DNA from: CAWHPS01 sp963831235
Lineage (GTDB): Bacteria > Fibrobacterota > OXYB2-FULL-49-7 > JAEUSG01
Length of the DNA stretch: 45,557 nucleotides
NCBI GenBank assembly: GCA_963831235.1
Contig: CAWHPS010000021.1
Coordinates: 1-45,557, forward strand
Direction of reading: 5' to 3'
Of the stretch, positions 41,206-45,557 are shown in pieces. How positions within the stretch are numbered: position 1 is the first letter of the stretch; each line of letters begins with the position of its first letter. Below the pieces are notes generated by a model. It searched no databases. It was not told the origin of the DNA and saw only the letters and a program-made list of their open reading frames with translations. A program made the translations under genes and the position numbers.

Positions 41206-42846
41206 TCAGTAGTCGTTATTTGTATAGGCTCCCATTCTTACAGCATCCTGGGCTTTTCCCATAACATCTATGGTCCAGACATTGCCATCCGGTTTTTCCA
41301 ATGAGAAAGTGCTATAGCGCCAGTCACCGAAAATTGTAAGTTTTTTATCACCGTTCATCAGGTAGTTGTCGTGAACTCTTATTGCGCTATACATGTTTTC
41401 CTGGGGGTTAAGGGAGAATATTCCACGTGGATCATGCGCATAGTCGTTGAACATTGGATCAATTACGGCCCACCTGCCGTTTATTTTGCTTTCAGCAGCG
41501 CTGTGTCCTTCAACATGAAGCATTCTGGATTGAATGCCGACAATATTTGCAAGGCCTACATAGCACCTTGCCTGGCTTCCACATGCACCATAGCCTTGAA
41601 GCAGTGCGTCAGCGCTGCTCTTCGAGTATTGGTCACCGAAAACAACATTGTCATTTACCCATTCACTTAACTTGAGTGCCACTTCTTTTTCGCCATTCAC
41701 GATAAACTTTTTATAAATAGGCATTGCAATCCGGTATAGGTATCTCATCTCATCGGGATTCTCCGGATTCATTTGGTCGGTTACAAACTGTGGTTTAATA
41801 ATAATTGTATCGCGAACCGGGTTTTCGGGATTCCGTGGGGTTGGTAGAGGTTTTCCGATTTGTTTGAATATTGCGACAGCATCAAATGTCGCTTCCATTT
41901 CTGATGGTGAAAAAGAAGGGCGCCTGCCAAAACCTCCGTCATTTCGCTGGCATGCTGTTACCCATTCCACGAGAGCCGCAGTATCTGGTATTGCAACTCT
42001 GAGTAAAGAGAGACCTTGTAGAGCCCAATATGCATCAGAAATCCTTCCTTGATTCCTGTCGTTATATTCCCTGTATCTGCCCAGTCCCATGGTAAAACCT
42101 CCGTCTTTTTGCTGGAGTTCCATAAGATATTTTGCACTCTTTGCCGTATCTGCAGCCTTTCCGCCTAGCACGGAGAGTAAATACAGGCCCATGCCGGTTG
42201 AGTAGGTATACCCATTACCTTCCGGAGTCGCCAGATCAAATTCCACCTTTCTAAAGCCGAAGCTTCCATTGCCAAATTGTGTCAGCTGCCGATCCTTGAG
42301 CCATTCAAGTATTTTAACAGATTCGCGAGGTTTTTCCCCAAGAGCAATCAGAGCTGAAACAGCCTGATAAGTCTCTGCCATGAAACTTCTGTCTTTTTTA
42401 TCTGGATACCACCAGAAATCTTTTTCAAAAGCACCATCAGCCTGCTGCTTGGAATAAATAAAGTTGATTATGCGGGTCTTGTCTGTCTTTAGAAAACCCG
42501 TAAGCTCCAATGTTTTTACAGCATAATAAGTTTGAGAAATTTTTGCAGTATCCGCTCTATTGCCCCAGCGTGATTTAAATCCGCCATTTTCTTTTTTTTG
42601 GCATGTTAATACCCATGATGATGTCAGTTCAGGCTTGGTTAAATGGATGTCAAGCATTCTGAGGGATTGAACTGCAAAACAGGTTGCAGGAAGATTTGAC
42701 CCGTCTCCGGGATACAGGCCGAACCCGCCATCGGGATTTCTACAGGCAAGGATCCATTTTGCAGTTGCTGAAACAGGCGGTTTTGCGTCAATAGTCTGAA
42801 GCAATAACGAAAAAGCAAAAATAAAAATAAAACATTTAAAAGCCAT
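41206..42846 (-). CDS. Exported fusion of a prenyltransferase-like alpha/alpha toroid and a transglutaminase-like domain
   Basis: The 546-residue protein has a signal peptide (MAFKCFIFIFAFSLLLQTID). Residues about 28-335 carry repeats of the prenyltransferase/squalene-oxidase type, each with a DGGF-like turn: CRNPDGGFG, CQKKENGGF, KQQADGAF, LQQKDGGF and CQRNDGGFG. Residues about 380-490 form a transglutaminase-like domain with the catalytic triad C422 (GYGACGSQARCY), H448 (VEGHSAAE) and D463 (WAVIDPMFNDY). A GTG at 42858 lies within the GTGGAG ribosome-binding site, so the ATG at 42846 is the start. The fold pairing recalls thioester/toroid proteins of the alpha-2-macroglobulin type, but no thioester CxEQ is present. 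It probably acts on proteins or peptides outside the cytoplasm. The START-like gene upstream lies on the same strand, 102 bases away. Confidence 0.82.
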   Translation of the reverse strand: MAFKCFIFIFAFSLLLQTIDAKPPVSATAKWILACRNPDGGFGLYPGDGSNLPATCFAVQSLRMLDIHLTKPELTSSWVLTCQKKENGGFKSRWGNRADTAKISQTYYAVKTLELTGFLKTDKTRIINFIYSKQQADGAFEKDFWWYPDKKDRSFMAETYQAVSALIALGEKPRESVKILEWLKDRQLTQFGNGSFGFRKVEFDLATPEGNGYTYSTGMGLYLLSVLGGKAADTAKSAKYLMELQQKDGGFTMGLGRYREYNDRNQGRISDAYWALQGLSLLRVAIPDTAALVEWVTACQRNDGGFGRRPSFSPSEMEATFDAVAIFKQIGKPLPTPRNPENPVRDTIIIKPQFVTDQMNPENPDEMRYLYRIAMPIYKKFIVNGEKEVALKLSEWVNDNVVFGDQYSKSSADALLQGYGACGSQARCYVGLANIVGIQSRMLHVEGHSAAESKINGRWAVIDPMFNDYAHDPRGIFSLNPQENMYSAIRVHDNYLMNGDKKLTIFGDWRYSTFSLEKPDGNVWTIDVMGKAQDAVRMGAYTNNDY

Positions 42847-42948
42847 TTTTGTCTCCACTAATATGCTCTAAAATATACTTATTGGTCATGCAGGTTCGCT
42901 TTGTTTTCTAAAAAAAATATATTCAGATAATAGAAAACCAGATAATGT

Positions 42949-43608
42949 TTACCTTACGGAATTTTTTCTGCGTATAGCACTTTCCAGATCCTTCAGGATT
43001 CCAGGAAGAGCGATTTTAGCCGCGAATTTAAAAAGCCATTGTGGTACATAGGCCCTTGGGGTCATCCATGTTATAAAGCCTACCCTTGTTTTTGAATCAT
43101 TAACCCTTTTAAATCTCCATTCTATGTATACATCATCACATTTTGAAATGAATATTCCTTTATGACTGGGTTCCCAATTTGAATTCAGCGCCTCATTGTC
43201 ATTCCCAACTAAAATCAACCTGAAATATCCGGAAATATCCTCCTGAATGGAATCCACGTTTAGAATCGCCCATCCTCTGGCAATGCTGATTCTTGCCTCG
43301 AAATCGTAGGTTCCCAGGGGAGAAAGGTTTGGGCCATCAGAAATTCTTGTGAATTTTCTGATTACTCTTAGGTTTTTAGTAAACCAGTTATAATCCACAA
43401 ATGCACTCTTGAATTTTTCGAAAGGAATGTCCATGGTTTGGAAGTCGGCCCCAATATAAATTTTCTTTTTATCACTGCTTACTGTGGCAAAATTTATTGT
43501 TTGAGGAAGTTCAAACAAACTGTCAAGGGAATGGTAAAAGGTATTGCCGCCTGTTATCGGATTGGCATGAGCGTATAGGAATATTGAACAGATAAAAATA
43601 AAAATCAT
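42949..43608 (-). CDS. Exported START/SRPBCC-like protein
   Basis: The 219-residue protein starts with a signal peptide (MIFIFICSIFLYAHANPITG). The body alternates strands such as IPFEKFKSAFVDYNWFTKNL, DDVYIEWRFKRVNDSKTRVG and the final helix TPRAYVPQWLFKFAAKIALP, then GILKDLESAIRRK. The xxPRAYVPQWL turn followed by a long C-terminal helix is characteristic of START-type lipid-binding domains (compare GWIPSWL). It may bind a lipid or hydrophobic ligand in the periplasm. It is the first gene of the leftward group that includes the toroid/transglutaminase protein. No ribosome-binding site is seen; the frame has a stop at 43636-43638 so the ATG at 43608 is the only likely start. Confidence 0.6.
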   Translation of the reverse strand: MIFIFICSIFLYAHANPITGGNTFYHSLDSLFELPQTINFATVSSDKKKIYIGADFQTMDIPFEKFKSAFVDYNWFTKNLRVIRKFTRISDGPNLSPLGTYDFEARISIARGWAILNVDSIQEDISGYFRLILVGNDNEALNSNWEPSHKGIFISKCDDVYIEWRFKRVNDSKTRVGFITWMTPRAYVPQWLFKFAAKIALPGILKDLESAIRRKNSVR

Positions 43609-43634
43609 CTTATTCTTGTTGAACTTTGGAAAAT

Positions 43635-43653
43635 TTCAGGATCATCTCCTGAA
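43635..43653. promoter_or_regulatory. Inverted repeat between divergent genes (operator candidate)
   Basis: TTCAGGA-TCATC-TCCTGAA is a perfect 7-bp inverted repeat with a 5-base spacer. It lies in the 150-base gap between the START-like gene (minus) and the UroD-like gene (plus), a place where a shared repressor might bind. No regulator gene is adjacent. Confidence 0.35.
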
Positions 43654-43758
43654 TTAAATATTGCTTATTTCATTTGTATTCGGCAAAATAATCTTAGTCT
43701 GGAAAGCGCCAGGTTGGAAAATATATCTTTGTCCAATAAAAAAAAGGAGATATCTGAC

Positions 43759-44841
43759 ATGGCAAAAACTTTTAATTCCCGAGAACGTGTTGCAACTGTC
43801 TTGTCGTGCAATGAACCGGACAGGGTGCCAATAGAATATTTCGCAAATCCTGGTATTGATGGAAGGCTAAAAGCACACTTTAATTTAAAACCGGATGATG
43901 ACGAAGGATTACGCATGGCCCTGAAAGTGGATTTCAGAAGCATTAATGCTCCATACGTCGGCCCGAAAAAACACGCGGACATCCCTGAACGCGGGGTTAT
44001 GGTGGATGAATGGGGCATTCATCGCAAATGGATTGAACATTCATCCGGCGGTTACTGGGATTACGTTGATTTTCCGCTTCAGAACGCGACCGAAGAAGAT
44101 GTGGCTGAATGGCCTTTGCCTCATCCGGATGAATATGATTATAATGGCATCGAAGAACAGTGCAAGCTTTTTCGAGATTTCGCGATCGGCCTTGGCAATG
44201 CTGGGTGTGCGGACATTATGAACAGCAGCGGTATGCTGCGAACAATGGAACAGACTTATGTTGATCTGGCCCTTGACGAACCAGCAGGCTTGCTTCTTGC
44301 GAAGCGGAAAACCGATATTCAACTGGAATGGATGAACCGTATTCTGGAGAGAGCCAAAGGCCGTATAGATTTCCTCTGGATAGGGGAGGACATGGGTTCG
44401 CAAACAGGTCCGCTCATAAGCATGGAAACCTACCGGAAGCACCTTAAGCCAATTCACCAGAAATTCATAGACCTTGGAAGAACCTATAGGATACCTGTAA
44501 TGATTCATACTTGCGGCTCAAGCAGTTGGGTTTATGACGAATTGATTGAAATGGGCATCAGTGCAGTTGACACTTTGCAGCCTGAAGCGGCAAATATGGC
44601 TCCTGACTATCTTAAAAAAAGATTTGGTGGTAAGCTTGCCTTTCAGGGATGCATAAGCACTGCAGGGCCCGTGGCTTATGGCAGCGTTGAGGAAACGATT
44701 GAATATTGTCGCCGTACAATGGAGATCATGATGCCGGGCGGCGGATATTCTTTTGCACCCACGCATGCCTTGCAGGACAATTCGTCCACGGAAAATGTTG
44801 TGGCTATGTATGAGGCTGCTTTGAAGTTCGGAAAATATTGA
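43759..44841 (+). CDS. UroD-family protein with the zinc motif of corrinoid methyltransferases (MtaA/CmuA-like)
   Basis: The 360-residue TIM-barrel protein opens with the standard SRERVATVLSCNEPDRVPIE and has WIGEDMGSQTGPLISMETYR in the middle. H250 and C252 (MIHTCGSS) and C298 (LAFQGCIST) reproduce the HxC...C zinc site that activates the thiol acceptor in MtaA, MtbA and CmuA methyltransferases. True uroporphyrinogen decarboxylases lack this site. It is therefore probably a methyl transfer enzyme using a methyl-corrinoid protein, although no corrinoid protein gene is in the window. The frame goes back to a TTG at 43714, but the ATG at 43759 follows AAGGAGA by 8 bases and starts the conserved N-terminus. 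Confidence 0.8.
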   Translation: MAKTFNSRERVATVLSCNEPDRVPIEYFANPGIDGRLKAHFNLKPDDDEGLRMALKVDFRSINAPYVGPKKHADIPERGVMVDEWGIHRKWIEHSSGGYWDYVDFPLQNATEEDVAEWPLPHPDEYDYNGIEEQCKLFRDFAIGLGNAGCADIMNSSGMLRTMEQTYVDLALDEPAGLLLAKRKTDIQLEWMNRILERAKGRIDFLWIGEDMGSQTGPLISMETYRKHLKPIHQKFIDLGRTYRIPVMIHTCGSSSWVYDELIEMGISAVDTLQPEAANMAPDYLKKRFGGKLAFQGCISTAGPVAYGSVEETIEYCRRTMEIMMPGGGYSFAPTHALQDNSSTENVVAMYEAALKFGKY

Positions 44842-44935
44842 TAATTACTTGATTTTCAGCACTGCTTAAGGAACTGTAATATGCTTCTTAAGTAATGGTC
44901 ACCTTTTAAATAAAAGTTTTCATACTATAATGATA

Positions 44936-45557
44936 TCAATGATTCGGGCTTAAAGATAGAAAATCCTTGATATCTTGCAGGTAAATAGGAATACCGAGTG
45001 TCTGCGGAACATTGGTGTGTATTGCCTTATGCACCAACAGGAGGGATTTGGGATTATCCGGAGCATTGTCATATACAACTTTCCCATTATCTTTCCAGCG
45101 TACAAAATCATCATCTTCTCCATGAATAAGAAAAAACGGGCATGTAACCTTTTTAATGTTTTCGACGTTGTTGTATTCTCCGTCGGTAAGCCAGAGTGGT
45201 GGTATGTCAAGTCCGCCAAGTCCTGCCTGTGTCAAAGAATTGGCTGATGCAAAAGGCGACTCAGCAATAAGCCAGCGTACCTTTGTTTCCGGCCGGCCCG
45301 CAAGATAAATTCCCGGAAAATTACCCAGAGAGTAACCATAAATGCAAAGCGTGTCAGAATCTGATGGCACGCTGTATTTGGAAGAGATAAAGGAATACGC
45401 AGCTTCAGCATCTTCCTCAAGACCCTTTTCCGAACATTCACCGCCTGACATTCCAAATCCCCTGTAATCAAAAATAAACAGGTTAACTCCAAGATCATGA
45501 AGGAACATGACTCTGTCCCAATACTCATCAATATTATGTTTGTTCCCGTGGAAGTAG
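44936..45557 (-). CDS. Alpha/beta hydrolase (partial, 5' end off window)
   Basis: The minus-strand frame is open to the right edge and so lacks its start; an internal ATG at 45508 is not the true start because homology continues upstream (YFHGNKHNIDEYWDRV). The HGN motif gives the oxyanion hole, GYSLG holds the nucleophile serine, HGEDDDFV the acid and HKAIH the histidine, so the triad is complete. DYRGFGMSGGE is typical of the BEM46/YqkD-like exported or membrane-linked hydrolases. The substrate is unknown. It is convergent with the UroD-family gene, with a gap of 94 bases in which I see no strong terminator. Confidence 0.85.
   Translation of the reverse strand, partial: YFHGNKHNIDEYWDRVMFLHDLGVNLFIFDYRGFGMSGGECSEKGLEEDAEAAYSFISSKYSVPSDSDTLCIYGYSLGNFPGIYLAGRPETKVRWLIAESPFASANSLTQAGLGGLDIPPLWLTDGEYNNVENIKKVTCPFFLIHGEDDDFVRWKDNGKVVYDNAPDNPKSLLLVHKAIHTNVPQTLGIPIYLQDIKDFLSLSPNH

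Noticed and set aside
1..45557. tRNA, rRNA or CRISPR array
   Set aside because: I looked for cloverleaf ends, rRNA-like stretches and short evenly spaced direct repeats and saw none. The only regular repeats are the coding super-repeat and the palindromic elements listed.

Overview
The window looks like chromosome of a flagellated, double-membraned bacterium of moderate GC, most likely from the FCB group (Fibrobacterota/Chitinispirillia or a related candidate phylum). The support is indirect: L- and P-ring flagellar genes, outer-membrane barrel and lamin-tail/FlgD-tail secreted proteins of the kind seen in type IX secretion genomes, a V-type ATPase, a true GlnRS, and lipoproteins. No rRNA or marker protein here fixes the taxonomy.

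Layout. 1-1421 (minus) is the start of a V-type ATPase operon (subunit E, then a DUF2764 protein cut by the window edge). 1511-2899 is a patchwork: a short zinc-knuckle ORF, a UroD-superfamily gene and the C-terminal remnant of an AraC regulator. 2938-3877 is a flagellin gene with a clear sigma-28 promoter and a CsrA-like leader hairpin. 3916-10372 (minus) is a tight operon gltX-glnS-aminotransferase-class I adenylate cyclase. 10453-12602 holds low-GC small envelope and zinc proteins of unknown role. 12661-16640 is a mobile or accessory patch: an AAA/DUF4143 ATPase, a compound palindrome, and an IS4-type insertion sequence whose transposase is fused to a DruA-like (DUF4338) domain, set inside a second, MITE-like pair of inverted repeats.

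16847-19073 encodes a secreted lamin-tail-domain protein and an outer-membrane barrel as an overlapping pair. 19233-23654 is a sigma-54-driven flagellar rod/ring operon (flgF, a 33-residue membrane microprotein, flgG, flgA, flgH, flgI). 23871-37142 is one open reading frame of 4423 codons for an exported TPR protein that contains about four and a half copies of a 544-residue super-repeat, followed by a strong hairpin terminator and a 64-residue lipoprotein. leuS follows. 39902-43608 (minus) carries a START-like exported protein, an exported prenyltransferase-toroid/transglutaminase fusion, an orphan histidine-kinase dimerisation domain and argF. 43759-44841 is a second UroD-family gene that has the zinc motif of corrinoid methyltransferases. 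The right edge cuts an alpha/beta hydrolase.

The most unusual items are the giant super-repeat TPR protein, the DruA-IS4 fusion with nested repeats, the toroid-transglutaminase fusion, the orphan DHp domain, the flgF-flgG microprotein, and the four-part palindrome at 13916-13973. I saw no tRNA, rRNA or CRISPR array. All identifications come from reading the sequence by eye; no database was searched.
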